Assembly (NCBI RefSeq): GCF_900660495.1
Contig: NZ_LR214950.1
Coordinates: 434,001-498,000, forward strand
Source: Mycoplasmopsis gallinacea
GTDB taxonomy: Bacteria > Bacillota_I > Bacilli_A > Mycoplasmatales > Metamycoplasmataceae
Length of the DNA stretch: 64,000 bases
Direction: 5' to 3'
Every line of letters begins with the position of its first letter. Positions within the stretch are counted from its first letter, which is position 1. Shown piece by piece: positions 9,522-21,905 of this stretch. The position numbers were made by a program, and so were the translations under genes. The notes under the pieces were generated by a model. That model had not been told where the DNA came from. It ran no database searches and saw only the letters and a list, made by a program, of their open reading frames with translations.

Positions 9522-10223
9522 TTAAGCTAAATTTAAAGCTATCTCCATCATTTTTGTAAACGCTTCTTGTCTTTCTTGAGCAGAAGTTTCTTCATGTGTA
9601 ATTAAATTATCACTAATTGTTAATAAGCAGGCTGCATTTTTTCCTGTTGCTTCAGCATTATTAAATAATGCATATGATTCCATTTCAACACAAATTGCTT
9701 CTGTATCTGCAATTCTTTGTTCAAGTGGTACAGCTGAGTAAAATACATCTGATGAGTGCACTCTTCCTTTGTTTAATTTGATATTTAAATCATTAGCAAC
9801 TTTTTCAATTCTTGCATTAAGTTTTTCGCTAGGTTTTGCAACTGTTCCTTCTTTATTTAGCACAAGTTTTCTAAATGCATCAGCGTCAGCTTTAGCTTCG
9901 GTTGCAAGCACAACTTCATAAAGCCCTAAATCAGCTTTATATGAACCAGCTGAACCAATTCTAATGATGTTATCTACATCATAGAATTTAAATAATTCAT
10001 ATGAATAAATTCCAATTGATGGACATCCCATTCCTGAACCAGCAACTGTAATTGGTTTTCCTTTGTATGTACCTGTAAACATAAACATATTTCTAACTGT
10101 GTTTACTTTTTTGTATCCAGGATCTAAAAAAGTTTTAGCAATAAATTCTGCTCTTAAAGGATCTCCGGGCATAATTACTGTTTTAGCGATTTCTTCTTTT
10201 TTAGCATTAATGTGTGGTGTCAT
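9522..10223 (-). CDS. deoD: Purine-nucleoside phosphorylase, DeoD type
   Basis: 233 aa, usual for the hexameric family. It phosphorolyses purine nucleosides to base and (deoxy)ribose 1-phosphate. MTPHINAKKEEIAKTVIMPG, VAGSGMGCPSIGIYSYEL, RIGSAGSY, EMESYALF and the catalytic SDN (LTISDNLITHE) are all there. First gene of the deo operon, with an AAGGAG site 8 bases upstream. No deoB follows, so conversion of ribose 1-phosphate must be encoded elsewhere. Confidence 0.97.
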   Translation of the reverse strand: MTPHINAKKEEIAKTVIMPGDPLRAEFIAKTFLDPGYKKVNTVRNMFMFTGTYKGKPITVAGSGMGCPSIGIYSYELFKFYDVDNIIRIGSAGSYKADLGLYEVVLATEAKADADAFRKLVLNKEGTVAKPSEKLNARIEKVANDLNIKLNKGRVHSSDVFYSAVPLEQRIADTEAICVEMESYALFNNAEATGKNAACLLTISDNLITHEETSAQERQEAFTKMMEIALNLA

Positions 10224-10371
10224 ATTATCTCCTTAAAATAAAAAATAAATTGAATAACTAAAATATTCAAATAATACCTATATTATTTTAGCACTTTTAG
10301 ACACCAAGATTGCTAAATGGGCTTTTGCAACTGATATTTTTGCAATTATTGCTCAATTTTTGTCAAAAAAT

Positions 10372-10410
10372 AAAAAATCACTCTAACTTTTGATAAGTTA
10401 AAGTGATTTT
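10372..10410 (-). terminator. Terminator after the 10438-10884 membrane gene
   Basis: Minus-strand stem AAAATCACTTTAACTT / AAGTTAGAGTGATTTT with a short loop and a following U-rich run. It also separates this gene from the deo promoter region. Confidence 0.75.
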
Positions 10411-10437
10411 GTCTAGCGGCTGCAAAAATTAACTTTA

Positions 10438-10884
10438 TTACACATAAGTTGAAAGCGGAATAAAAATTAATGCAACTGCTAATGAAATAAACAATGTGAA
10501 ATAAAAGGTAAAATTGGTTTTTACTTTACTTGCTCTAGCTTGCTTTTTAAGCTCTTTTTCTTTTTGAATTCTTTCAAAAGCTCTTTTTTCAGCATCATTC
10601 ATTTTTTTGTAATTAAGCTCATTTCGAGCTTTCTCAGTAGAAGCAAATGATTCTTTAAGTTTTTGAATTGTTCTTTCAAGAAACCCTCATTTAAAAATCA
10701 AAATTAATAAATCAATTAAAAAGACAATAAATGTAGCTACGGCAATAGCAGTTAAATAAGAATGTTTAGCTGCGAATTTAAATAATAAACCAAGAGTTAG
10801 TCCAAAAAGAGCAAAAATGAGCTGAATAATTCAAAAGCGTTTGGAAGTTAGTTCAAAGTAAAGTTTTGATTTAATTTTATTCAT
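10438..10884 (-). CDS. Small membrane protein with a charged middle
   Basis: 148 aa, no family recognised. Two hydrophobic segments near the N-terminus (IIQLIFALFGLTLGLLF, AIAVATFIVFLIDLLILIF), a central Lys/Glu-rich helix of about 55 residues (KESFASTEKARNELNYKK, KRAFERIQKEKELKKQA) that could be a coiled coil, then a last membrane segment (FTLFISLAVALIFIPL). It begins 5 bases after the oppF stop, so it is probably the last gene of the pepF-opp transcript. No Shine-Dalgarno is seen, consistent with coupling. Confidence 0.85.
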
Positions 10885-10889
10885 ACTTA

Positions 10890-13346
10890 TTATTTTAAAG
10901 CAGAAGCTTTAAAATGTTCATCTTTTGTTCATTTTTCAATTTGCTCTTCAGTTCCATACACAAAGTGTTCAGGTTCAATTTCTTTAACTAAAGGTATATT
11001 AGGGAATTGTTGCTCTTGAAGATATGAAAGTTCAAAAGTAACATCTTTGAATTTTTCATTTGCATTTGAAATTTTAGGAATAGCTTTAAATAAATTGTTG
11101 GTATATGGATGCACTGGCTTAGAGTAAATTTTGTTAGTATCTCCAGATTCAACAATTTTTCCAAGGTGCATAATTTGCACTCTATCAGCTACATATTCAA
11201 TCATTGAAAGGTCATGAGCAATGAAAATCATACCGATGTTTTTCTCTTTACACAAGTCTTTAAGTAAGTTAACAACTTGGGCTTGAATTGAAATATCAAG
11301 AGAAGCAATTGGTTCATCGGCAACAATAACACTAGGCTCAGTGATTAAAGCACGAGCAATTACAATTCTTTGACGTTGTCCACCACTAAATTCATGTGGA
11401 TAACGGTAAGCAAATTGTTTTAATAAACCAACATCTTCTAAAGCTTTATAGATAGCATTTTTTGTAAATAATTGTGCTAATTTATATTTACGGTACTTGC
11501 TTATTAATGTTCTAAATAAAGATTTAAATTTAGTGTTATAGAATTTTAAATCAAATAGAGAAATACCAAGAAGAAGCATTATATTGCTAATATCTTTATT
11601 AAGATAACGCAATTCAATTTCAAAAGATTTATTGTTTTCGATCTTTTCTGCAACTGTGGTGTTATATACTTTTAATTCAATTTCCCTTTGTTTTAATTCT
11701 TCTTTAAGTTTATTTTTAGCTTTAGTATAGTCAATTTTAGAATCAAACAATTTACGTTTGTTAAGAATTTCTTTGTATTTAACTTTAATTGGAGCTATCA
11801 AGTTTGTTTTATAAAAGACATTAAATTCATTGTGAATATTTAAGAATTTGTACATTTCTTCTTTTTCTGATTTTAAATATTCTTTTTGAATTCTCTTTTC
11901 TTCTTCAATGTCTTTTTTGTAATTTTCAATTCTTTTAATATATTCACTAATATATTTTTCTAACTCTGAATCAAAAATCTTTTGAGTTTGTTCTAATTTT
12001 TGACGTGCTTCTGTTAGAGCTTGTTTGTTTTGTTTAGGTAATTTAAAGAATTCTTTAAATACTTTTGAAAAGCTTTCTAACATTAAATTTTTGTTTTCGT
12101 TATAAGCATTTCTTTGAATTTCTCGAGTTTCTTGTGATTTTGAAATATAAGAATTTCAATCAAATTTAAAATTATTATTAATAATATTGTCAATTTCTTT
12201 GATGCTTGCTTTTTTGGTTTCATCAACTATTAATTCATCTTTATAAAAATGATTAATGTAATTTTGTAAATCAGCCACAAGTGATTTAAGTTCTTCTAAA
12301 TTTAAGAATTGTAATTTGCTTAAATTTGATTTAATTGCTTTTTTAACAAATAAATTTAATTTATATAACTTGTATTGATGGAAGAAGTAAGGAATTGATG
12401 ATGAACTATATGCTTCATTTTTGTGAATATTTGCTTCATTTCTAAATTCTTGTATGAAGTTTCTTAAAGCATTTTTTGTAACATTTTTAAAGTCTTTATT
12501 TTGTGTTCTAACATTATTGAAATCTTTAAATCTTTCAATAAAAAGATCTTTATTTTCGTAATACAATTCTGTTTTAAATCTTAATTTTTTTTGTTTTTGA
12601 TATTCATTTCTTGCTTGCTCTAATTCAACTTCATCAAAATCAATATTATTGTTTCTAAAATCTTTTTGTTTATTATCATAAAGAGCAATTAATTGTTCGA
12701 TATTTTTATAAAAACTATTAACAATTAAAGAGTTAATTTTTCCTCTTTCTTCAAGGAAACCAAAATATGCATTAAATTGATCATCTGTGTTTTCGGAAGC
12801 AGAAAAATCTGCTAATTTAACATTTTGTCACTTTGAAACAAAAGGTTTAAGAAGACGGTTAGCAACTCTTATATTTTCCAACTCTAACTTTAAGCTTTCT
12901 TCTAAGAAAGTATAGTGAAAGTTGTCTGCAATTTTTGTTCAATCACTACTGATATCTTTAATTTTATTTTTAATGATTCCATTTACAACAAGAGGTTCTT
13001 TTAAAATAGTGTAAATGTTGTTTTGACCATTTAAAGAAGCCATTGGATCTTGGAAGATCATTTGAATATTTTTATGCATGAATTTGCTTCTTTTTCTAGA
13101 AATTCTTTTTCCAGAAATAATTTGGTTATGCAATGTTACAAAACCACTAAAATCATCATAAAGTCTTAAAAGAGATCTACCTACAGTAGTTTTACCACTA
13201 CCAGATTCACCAATTAACCCTACTATTTCACCTTTTTTAACATTGAAACTAACATTATCAACTGCTTTATTTACTATGCTACCATTAACAAAATATTTTT
13301 TTAGATTAGATATTTCTAAAATGTATTCATCTTTATTTTTGTTCAT
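10890..13346 (-). CDS. oppF: Oligopeptide ABC transporter ATPase OppF with giant insertion
   Basis: 818 aa, about 2.5 times a normal OppF. The Walker A motif [15 protein letters not shown] and Q-loop IFQDPMASLN are in the first 120 residues. The signature LSGGQ-type FSGGQRQRIVIARAL, Walker B VIVADEP and H-loop IAHDLS occur only after residue 600. The 450-residue insert is Lys/Glu/Asn/Phe-rich, predicted coiled coil, and remains open, so it is a real domain rather than decay. Large OppF inserts are known in mycoplasmas. The ATG at 13346 lies inside the end of oppD (14-base overlap); a GTG at 13349 is an alternative start. Confidence 0.95.
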
Positions 13347-14388
13347 CACTAAATACCTTTCTAAAGTTTGCTAATCTATTTTGTAATTCTTCTGGAAGCT
13401 CAACTTTAGGAGCTTCAGGGTGTAAAAGTCATGTTGCAGCTGCATGTGTCTCACTTATTTCGAAAAGAGGCGGTTCTTTTATAAAGTCAATTTCAAGTGC
13501 ATAATCATTTCTTGGTGCAAAAGCATCACCAAGTGGTAAATTAGACATATCTGGTGGAGTTCCTTTAATTGAATATAAACGATCTTCTTTGTTTTCAGGA
13601 ATAGCAGAAATTAAAGCTCATGTATAAGGGTGTGCTGGGTGAGCGAAAATATCTTTTTTTGTTCCTTTTTCTACAATTTTTCCAGCATACATGACATAAA
13701 TATAATCACATAATTTTGCAACAACGGAAATGTTGTGGCTAATAAAAATAATTGAAATATTCATGTCTTGACGAATTTGTTCAAAAAGCGCTAAAACTGA
13801 TGCTTGAACAGTAGGATCAAGTGCAGTTGTAGGTTCATCAGCAATAATTAACTTTGGTTTTAAAGCTACAACCATTGTAATTACAACACGTTGTTTCATC
13901 CCACCACTTAATGTGTGTGGGTACATATCGAAAATTTTATCAGCGTTTCTAATTCCGAATTTTTCAAGTAAACCTACTAAGTATTGGCGTTTTTCAACTA
14001 GTTTTTTATCTTTTCAATCTTCGTTTTTATTTAAAGCATCTAATAATTGTTTTCCGATTTTTCTAGTTGGATTTAAAGAAGTTAAAGGATCTTGTGGAAT
14101 GTAACCAATTTTTTGGCCTCTAATTGTTTGTCAAAACTTTTCTTTGTTTGATTGGGTTAAATCAATACCATCGACAGTCATTAAATCTGCTGAAACTAAT
14201 GCATTATCATTAATGTTTAAAAGAGATTTAGATGTAACAGTCTTACCACTTCCAGATTCACCAACAAGACCAACAATTTGACCTTTTTTGATGTGTAAAT
14301 CTACTCCACGAACTATTGTCACAAACTTTTTCTTACCAGTTTTAAAGTTGACTTTTAAGTTCTTAACTTTTAATAATGTTTCTGACAT
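13333..14388 (-). CDS. oppD: Oligopeptide ABC transporter ATPase OppD
   Basis: 351 aa. One of two cytoplasmic ATPases driving oligopeptide uptake. Walker [17 protein letters not shown]-loop [12 protein letters not shown], signature [15 protein letters not shown], Walker [13 protein letters not shown] and H-loop FISHNISV are all intact, and the C-terminal oligopeptide-transporter extension has HPAHPYTWALISAIP. The ATG follows AAGGAG; the stop lies inside oppF. Coupled translation of the two ATPases is likely. Confidence 0.97.
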
Positions 14389-14398
14389 AATTCTCCTT

Positions 14399-15823
14399 TT
14401 ATTTAACTTTAATAACTCTTGGGTCAAGAGCATCATGAAGTCCGATTGCCATAAAGTGAAGTGATACTGATATTGATAATAAAATAACTGAAGGTAAAAG
14501 TAAAATTCAGAAGTTTGTTCCAGCTTGTGAAGCAGCACTAACAAGCAATGCTCCTAAGTTTGTATTATCCCCTTTAAAGAACCCTAAGAATGCAAGTGAT
14601 GAAATAGACATAATGATTCCTGGAATTCGTGAAACATAACTATTTGCAATTTTACCAATAATTGCTGGTAAAGCATGTTTGTAAATTAATCTTGTTTTTG
14701 AAGCTCCAACTGATTTACTTGCTGTAATAAATTCAGAATCTTTAACTGTGATTATGAACAATCTTGTTCCACCCACAGCTCCTGTTCATCCGGTAAATAC
14801 TAAAGCAAAAATAAGTGTTCAATCACTTGTTCCAAATGTCGAAGCAAATAAAAGTAATCAAATAAGAGCAGGAGGGGCAACAAAGATTTCAATTAATCTC
14901 ATAATAATTGTATCAATTCATGAACCAACATGGAAACCTAAATAACACCCTACTGCAACTCCGATAATTGTTTGGATAGTAGCGATAATTAAGGCTAATT
15001 TAATTGCATTTCAAGTTCCAACTCATGAAGAAGTTCAAATATCAATTCCTAATTCATTTGTTCCTAAAATTGAATTAGGGTATAAGTTAGGGTTACTTGG
15101 ATTTAATTTTTCAATTTGAGCAATTATTTCTCTAATTTGGTTTTGACTAACACCAGCTGCATTTAAATCAACACCTTTAAAGATTGAGCCAAGGAAAATA
15201 TAAAGATTCATAGCTCTATAGAATTGATATGTATTAAGTTGAACTTCTTTTGACTCGATAGCTTTTCCGTTCGCTTGAATCATTGTTTTTGTAATAATTT
15301 TAATAGCTGATCCTGGATCTTTTGAGGATTTAATGTAATCATTATAAAGAACACCAAAATAATCATTTTTAAATGCATTGATATATTTACCGTAATCTTC
15401 ATCAGAAATAAATAAAGTCTTCGATGTTCAGTGATTATATGAAGGTGGTAAGTATTTTACATATGGAGAACCTTTCATTGTAATAAATGAAAGGTTTCCG
15501 TTTGAATCTACTTTTAAAGAGTTAGTTGAGCTATCTCATTCTGGCACATTGAAAAACATTGTATCACTAATACTTTTAGTGGAATCATGCATGCTTGATA
15601 AAGTAGAAACAATAGATAAAATTAAAATAATAATGAAAATAATTGTACAAGCAACAGCTGCTCAGTTTGTGAAAAATCTCTTGAGAATCTCAATTAATAT
15701 TTTTTTAGGTTTTCCTGCAACATTAACAAAATTATTTCCTGAATTAGAAACTCTTTTAAATAAATCATTAGAGTTGGCATTAATGTTTAGTCCGTATTTG
15801 CGATTAAATTCTCTTGTACTCAT
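14399..15823 (-). CDS. oppC: Oligopeptide ABC transporter permease OppC
   Basis: 474 aa, longer than the usual ~300 because an external segment of roughly 150 residues sits between the first membrane helix (TNWAAVACTIIFIIILILSI) and the core. The permease core carries the EAA-like stretch FITASKSVGASKTRLIYKHALPA and the final helices. UGA is used as Trp many times. The ATG shares one base with the oppB stop (TAATG), showing tight coupling, and oppD starts 10 bases after the stop. Confidence 0.95.
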
Positions 15824-16980
15824 TAATTACCTCCTTTAGCTAATTCATTTAATTCTTTAAATTGTTTATTTCTTTCTAATGTTGCTGTAAATCAAGTTCT
15901 TAAATTGTATTTTGAAGTTGTTCCGTATTTAATTCTTGGGTCTAAAATTGTATAAACAACATCAACAAGAATTGTTGTAAATAATCCTAATGTGGTAAAG
16001 AAGAAAGTTGAAAACATAATTAAGTTAATTTCTCCAGTTGGAAACGCTTGTGATAAAACTTTTGAAGTCCCTGGAACTTGTCAATATGTTTCAATAACAA
16101 TACCACCAGATAAAAGACCTATATATGAAGGAATAATTAAGGCAGCAAGTGGAATAGAAATGTTTCTTAAAACATATTTGAAGAAAATTTCACTTCTACT
16201 TAAACCTTTTGATTTTGCTATTAACACATAATTAGATGTAAGAACGGTAACAACTTGGTTACGTGCATATGAAATATATCCAGAAAGAGAACCAAGCACA
16301 ATAATGAATATTGGTGGTAATCAAGATAAGATTATTTTTCCTCATCCCATAGCCTTAATAACTTCTTCATTGGATGGGTTTTGGAAAATAGGCGGAATGT
16401 TAAAGTTCAACAAAATTGAAATAAAAATAGGAGCAACAATAAATGAAGGTAATGCTATAAAAACAAGAGAGAAGAAATTAACAAAGATATCAAATGTTGT
16501 ACCTCTTTTATATCCAGCAACAATTCCAAGTGCTATACCTAAAATTGCACTAATAATAAATGAAGGTAATGTAATGATAATTGAAAACTTAATGTATTTA
16601 AAGAAAAGGTCAGGTATATTTTTTGCATTTGACCCTGAAAAGACGTTTTGATCAAATACATTACCAAAAGGATATTCTTTGTTAAAAATGTCTTTAAATC
16701 AATATCCTAAACGGACAAATGGACTTACTTTAAAATAGATTCAGTCTTTTTTGTGTTCTGCAAACTCAAGATTTGCTGGAGTTAAATGGAAAGCTTTTGA
16801 TTTTTCAAATAAATCTCTAATTTGACTCTCTGTTAAAGCTTTCTTATCCCCCGCTGACACAGTAAGTTGTCTAACAAAGGGGTTTTCAGCAAATATCGCC
16901 ACAGAAAGGTATACAACTAAAACAATAATAATTAATGTTAAAATTGCAAGTAAAATTCTCTGGGAAAGATATTTAAACAT
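15823..16980 (-). CDS. oppB: Oligopeptide ABC transporter permease OppB
   Basis: 385 aa. It starts MFKYLSQRILLAILTLIIIV, typical of OppB, with AAAGGAAATT as the ribosome-binding site. A longer version beginning at 17004 would start inside the upstream hairpin and is rejected. The permease signature ATIPSAIPKI-like region is on the other strand and is not real; in frame, LIAKSKGLSRSEIFFKYVLRN is the EAA loop that contacts the ATPases. Six membrane segments can be counted. It follows oppA after a 20-bp hairpin. Confidence 0.95.
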
Positions 16981-16999
16981 AATTTCCTTTCTTTCATAA

Positions 17000-17044
17000 A
17001 TCAAACAATAAACAAACAGTTTTGCTGTTTGTTTATTGTTTGAT
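17000..17044 (-). terminator. 20-bp perfect hairpin between oppA and oppB
   Basis: Arms at 17000-17019 and 17025-17044 are exactly complementary with a 5-nt loop. No long U tract follows (the run after it is AUUUAUG), so it is more likely an attenuator or 3'-end mRNA stabiliser for oppA than a full terminator. This would let the binding protein be made in excess of the permease. Confidence 0.6.
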
Positions 17045-17052
17045 TAGTTATA

Positions 17053-19935
17053 TTAAGATAATTTTTCTTCTCCTAATTTAATTCAACCAAAGTCTAAGAA
17101 GTCAAAGTTTGTTTGAGGTTTAATGTAACTTGGGTTTGAAACAGTTGGGGTAAAGTTGTTTTTACCAATTGTTGTTGCGGCATCAAAAGTAAATCCAAAG
17201 TACACAACTAATTCATTTGCTAATTCTAATAATGATTTTTTAGTTACACTAGGTGAGTTGTTGTAGTTTAATCAGAATTTAGATGTTATATCCGCAACTG
17301 TTAAATACCTTCCATTTGCTTTTTCTTCTACTGATAAGGCTACATAAGCATTTTTAGCTTCGTTTAATTTTTCTGATCCTAAAGCGTGTTGAAAATCACT
17401 AAGTAATGTCGGACTTAATATTGCTCAATCCGCAAAAGGAATGCTAAGTAAAGCTCCTTCAGATTCAATTTTTTCAACATAAGCTTTAAATTCTTTAGCA
17501 GCTTCAACTAAACGTGGAAAAGCACTTCCAAATTTTTGTGCTAATTCAGAATCTGTAGAAAGTTGAGCAAAAAGGTTTAGTAATTGTGATTGAGTACCAA
17601 TTCCATCTATACCAGAACCAATAGTTTTATAGTCATATCCTCATCCAGTAACAGTTTCAAAACTTCCTGATCCTCAATGAGCTCTTCAGCCATCTGCATT
17701 TTGTGAGTAATCAAAACTAATGTTTAATCTTCCTTTTTTATCAAGAGCGTTCATTGTATTAGCTAATTTTCGGAATGTCATTAAAATTGGTGGATTAGGG
17801 TTGATGTATCTATAGAAGTAAGGAATATTTACTCTTGTAGATTCTGGAGTGTTTGTTTGTGTATATAATCTATCTAATAATGCTGTCATTCTTTCTGATA
17901 ATAGTTCGAACGCAGATGATTTATATTTATCATCTTCATTTTTATCAAGACTTGAGTTTTCTGATTGAGAAATTTCTGTACCAATTTGTCCACCTAAATC
18001 AACTTTTGCACCTGTTTGTGAATCAACAACAAATAATGTATTAAGTGCTTCAGCATTAGCTCTCAAGTTATTTTCTGCAAGTGAATGATCGTTAAAATCT
18101 TCTTTAATTGCAGCATCTGGTGCTAAAGGTGAAAGTCATGGTGAACTTGGTCTATTTGGTGTTAAATCGTTAACAACAGGTTCTCAATTAATTGCTGCTG
18201 GTAAAATAGTTCTAAATTCAATTGAAATACCAGTTGAGTAATTTTTAACAACATCTGTAGATGTATAAACATCACTAAGTGAATGTCCGTATAATAATTG
18301 AGACACTAAATTATCAAAATTGTATTTTCCAGTATTGTGTCCATCTGGAAGTGAAGGTACCATTAAGTTAATTTTAGTTTTTGCATAAACATCTTTGTTT
18401 AAAACTTTAACATAAGACATTCCGTATTTTTGTTTATTTTGATCTACTTGATCTTTAAGGTTTTTTGGTAACGCAGAGTAATTTAAACTCGCATTATCTC
18501 CAGAAGTATATGCGTTATAAGAGGTTTGAATAAATGCATCTTGATCAACTTCACCTGATTGATATTGTTCTTGGAAAACAAGAACATTTTGTTTATCTTT
18601 TAAGAATTCTTTATTTGAATAGTGTCTATTAATTCTAATTTCTTCAATTAAAGTATCACCATTATATGGAATTCCATAGTATTTACCTGAGAATAAGGTA
18701 TTTTGAATTGTTGTTCCATATCAGTAAAATCCAAGTTCTTTAGCAAGTCCTTCAGCATTTAATATATCTGTTTTATATGCTTCTGTATCAAATGAATTAG
18801 CTCCGCTTGTAGGTTTTACAGTTGAAATAACTGGAGTATTTTGATTTTGACTTACATATTCATAAGGCATTGGTGCAAATTCATAAGTAGAATAAATATT
18901 TTTAAGAATCTCACCAAATAAAGCTGTTTCATCAAGGTTTTTCTTTTCAATATTGAAATATGTATTACCTTCTGCATCTGTAGTTACTGCTGTATCTTTT
19001 TGAATTAAGTGATCAAAATTTACATTATATAAGTCAAAAAGATATGAGTTTCCATAACTTGTTTTACTATCAAGTAATTTTCCAGGTGCATGTAAAAGAC
19101 CTTTCATTTTTTCGTCAAGAGATTCTTTTCCACCGTGACTTAAACGGTATTGACCTGTGAATAATAAAGTTCTTACAAGACCTGCTCAGTAATCATAAGC
19201 TGAAACTTTATATTGTGTTTCGTTTCCATTTTTATCAACTCATTTGGCACCTTGTCTAACTCTAAAACTAACTTTTTTAGCATTTTGTAAATTTTCTTGG
19301 AAAGAAAGTGAGTTAATTGATTTTGGGTTATTTGAAGTAAGTGTTACAACTGTTTCATTATAATATTTACCATCTAATTCGGGTGCAGGAATAACTTCCG
19401 CTTCATCAGAATCATAAACATGTTCTACACCATCGTTAGTTGTAATAATAATTGCATCAGCGTGTTCAAAAACCATTGCCTCACCTGAAGGTTTTGAAAT
19501 TCTAATTGTTTTAGTTTCAATACCTTCATCGTTTACTTCTGTAGTTTCACTGTATTGAGCTTGTCCAATAGCTTTAAATGAAATAAGTGTACCTGTTGTA
19601 CCATCTTCTAAATATGCACCACTTTTACTTCCATAAAGTCATGAACGATCTCATCTAAAATCTTTTAAGTTGTATGTAGCATTAGTAATTGATTTATATG
19701 TACCTTGTCTAGCAAAAGCTGATAAATTTGAATCATTACCTGTTAAATAACTTACTTTTGTTACTAATGAACTTGATGTAAGAATATTAGATGAATTTTC
19801 GTTTCCATTATTTGTTGTTCCACCATTTGATGGTGAACTTTTGGTTGTATCACCACAAGCAATAGCTAAAACTGATGTAAGAGGAACCGCCAATACTGTT
19901 GCTGTTCCAAGTAAAAACCTTTTTCTAAATTTCAT
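17053..19935 (-). CDS. oppA: Oligopeptide-binding lipoprotein OppA
   Basis: 960 aa, much larger than Gram-positive OppA (~550) but normal for mycoplasma OppA. The signal peptide MKFRKRFLLGTATVLAVPLT ends in a lipobox VLAIAC (Cys 27), followed by a Ser/Asn/Gly-rich linker, so the protein is lipid-anchored outside the cell. The identification rests on its position directly before oppBCDF and on size. The frame is open over ten or more UGA codons. In M. hominis OppA has an ecto-ATPase activity; I do not see a clean Walker A here. It starts 32 bases after pepF without a visible promoter. Confidence 0.9.
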
Positions 19936-19967
19936 TTTAATTCTTCCTTTTTATCTTTTCTTTTTCT

Positions 19968-21803
19968 TTACTTATTAAATTTAAATATTTTTTTACCTAA
20001 TTTGACTCATTGATCAATTAACTTTTCCACATAGTCAAATCCTTGTTTATAAAATTGATCATCTTCTAAATTTACACCTACTTTTTTCAGTATTTCAATT
20101 GGGTAATCGCTATTTCCAGCACTTAAGAAATTATCAATGTAATTTTCTAAAGCAATAGTGCCTTTGGTTTTATATTGTGCAAAGAAATAGCTAGCAACTA
20201 ATTGTCCAATTGCATATTTATATACGTAAAATCCGTAATAAAAGTGCGGTACGTAAATTGAGAAAATCGTTGTTTCATCATTGTGCTTAACATTTCTTTC
20301 GAGTGTGTATTTTAAGGAGTTTTGATAATAAAGTTTGCTAAGCGAATCAAAACTACTTGAAAGAGTTCCTTGTTCAATACCCCTATATAAATCATATTCG
20401 TAATTTGCTCACTCAACTTGTCTCATCACAGTTGCTATAAAACCATTAATCATACTTGTTAAAATGCTAAATTTTAACTTGTCATTATCTGATTGTTGAA
20501 GGAGATAATCATAAAGCATTAACTCGTTAAAAATCGATGCAATTTCAGCTAAGAAAATTGGATATTGACTGTTAATAAGATCCTGACGAGTATCTGAATA
20601 ATATGAATGCATTGAGTGCCCAAGCTCATGGGCTAAAGTTTCCACTCCGCGTAATTGACCATTAAAATTCATTAAGATATATTTTTTATCAATCCCGTAA
20701 GATGATCCAATGCTATAAGCTCCACCACGCTTAGAATCTGCACTCATAAAATCTACTCAGTTTTCATTTAAAGCTTTGTGAATTTGATTCATATACTCAC
20801 TTCCAAAAGGCTTAAGTGCATTTTCAACTAGCTCTTTAGCTTTTTCAACGCTATAATCTGAATCTACAGTAATTAAATCTCTACTTCAATCTCAAATTTG
20901 AATTTTTTCTCCAAATTTTGCTTTATAAAACTTCTTATATCAGTGTTTATATCTAAGGAGCACCTTTTTATTTATTTGAACTTGAGAAAACAATTTATTT
21001 AATAATGCATCAGAAACTTTATCTTCATAAGTAAGCATTGAAATTACTGAATCATACTTACGAACATTTGCTTCTGTTGCTAAATCTTTAAAGTGTTGAT
21101 ATAAAACTTCTGATAAAGAATTTTTATGCTTAATATAACCTTTTAAGAAGTTTTGATAAGCTTGCTTTCTAACATCTTTGTTTTGATGCTTAAGAAGCTT
21201 TAAGCGATTAGTTGGATTTAATTTAACTTTCTTGTTTTTAGATAGCTCAATAGTTCCAAAATCAAGTTCGCTGTTGGTTAAAATGCTAAAAATCTTATTT
21301 AAATTAGCTTTACCAAAAGAAGTTTTTTTGATATATTCTTCAACATCATCACTAAGCTTATGAGTAAATGAATCAAGTAAATCAGTTAAATAGCGCTTGT
21401 AGATCTTAAGTTCTGGTTTTTCTTTTCAATCTCATATTTTGTCTTTATGAGCATAAATTCTATTTTCTTCTGATCCAAATCTTGATACAAATGCTTGAGT
21501 TAGAAAATCAAATTCTTGTTGGAGCTTATTAAATTTAGGACCTACTAAATTAGTATTAAGATTGTTTGATAAGTAATTATGGAGCTTAAAAGTCACTAAA
21601 GTTAATTCTTCTTCTAACTTAAGGCCTTTTGTATAACTAGCTAAGTTTTCGAATTTAGAATCTTTAATAGCAATTTTTTGCTCTCAAAGCTCTTTGTATT
21701 TATCAACTCAATACTGATAAGTTTTATTTTCTAAGATAGCTTCTAAATTTCAGCGATACTTTTTAGGTATATCCTGATAGTTTTTGTATTGTTTAGCTTC
21801 CAT
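19968..21803 (-). CDS. pepF: Oligoendopeptidase F
   Basis: 611 aa, the usual M3B length. A cytoplasmic zinc metallopeptidase that cleaves imported peptides of roughly 7-17 residues. The zinc motif [12 protein letters not shown] with the upstream GVETLA is present, along with the distal glutamate segment ([14 protein letters not shown]). The ATG has GGGAGGATA ahead of it. It is the first gene after the lysine-riboswitch leader and runs straight into oppA, so the peptidase and the peptide transporter are one transcription unit. Confidence 0.96.
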
Positions 21804-21828
21804 TATCCTCCCTTCACAATAACGAATT

Positions 21829-21878
21829 AGAAAAAACAAGCCTTGTAGAATTTACTATAAATTCACAAAACTTGTTTT
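21829..21878 (-). terminator. Riboswitch-controlled terminator before pepF
   Basis: Minus-strand stem with arms at about 21858-21876 and 21834-21855 (AACAAGTTTTGTGAATTTA / TAAATTCTACAAGGCTTGTT), closed by a 3-nt loop and followed by UUUUUU. Its 5' arm is complementary to the 3' side of the aptamer P1 region (GATACACAAATTTG, about 21896-21909), which gives a classical antiterminator alternative. Confidence 0.85.
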
Positions 21879-21905
21879 TTAATTATTAATAATTAACAAA
21901 TTTGT

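Noticed and set aside
11500-12940. Central part of oppF as degraded sequence or a separate gene
   Set aside because: The frame is open from Walker A to the signature motif once UGA is read as Trp, and no internal start with a ribosome-binding site was seen.
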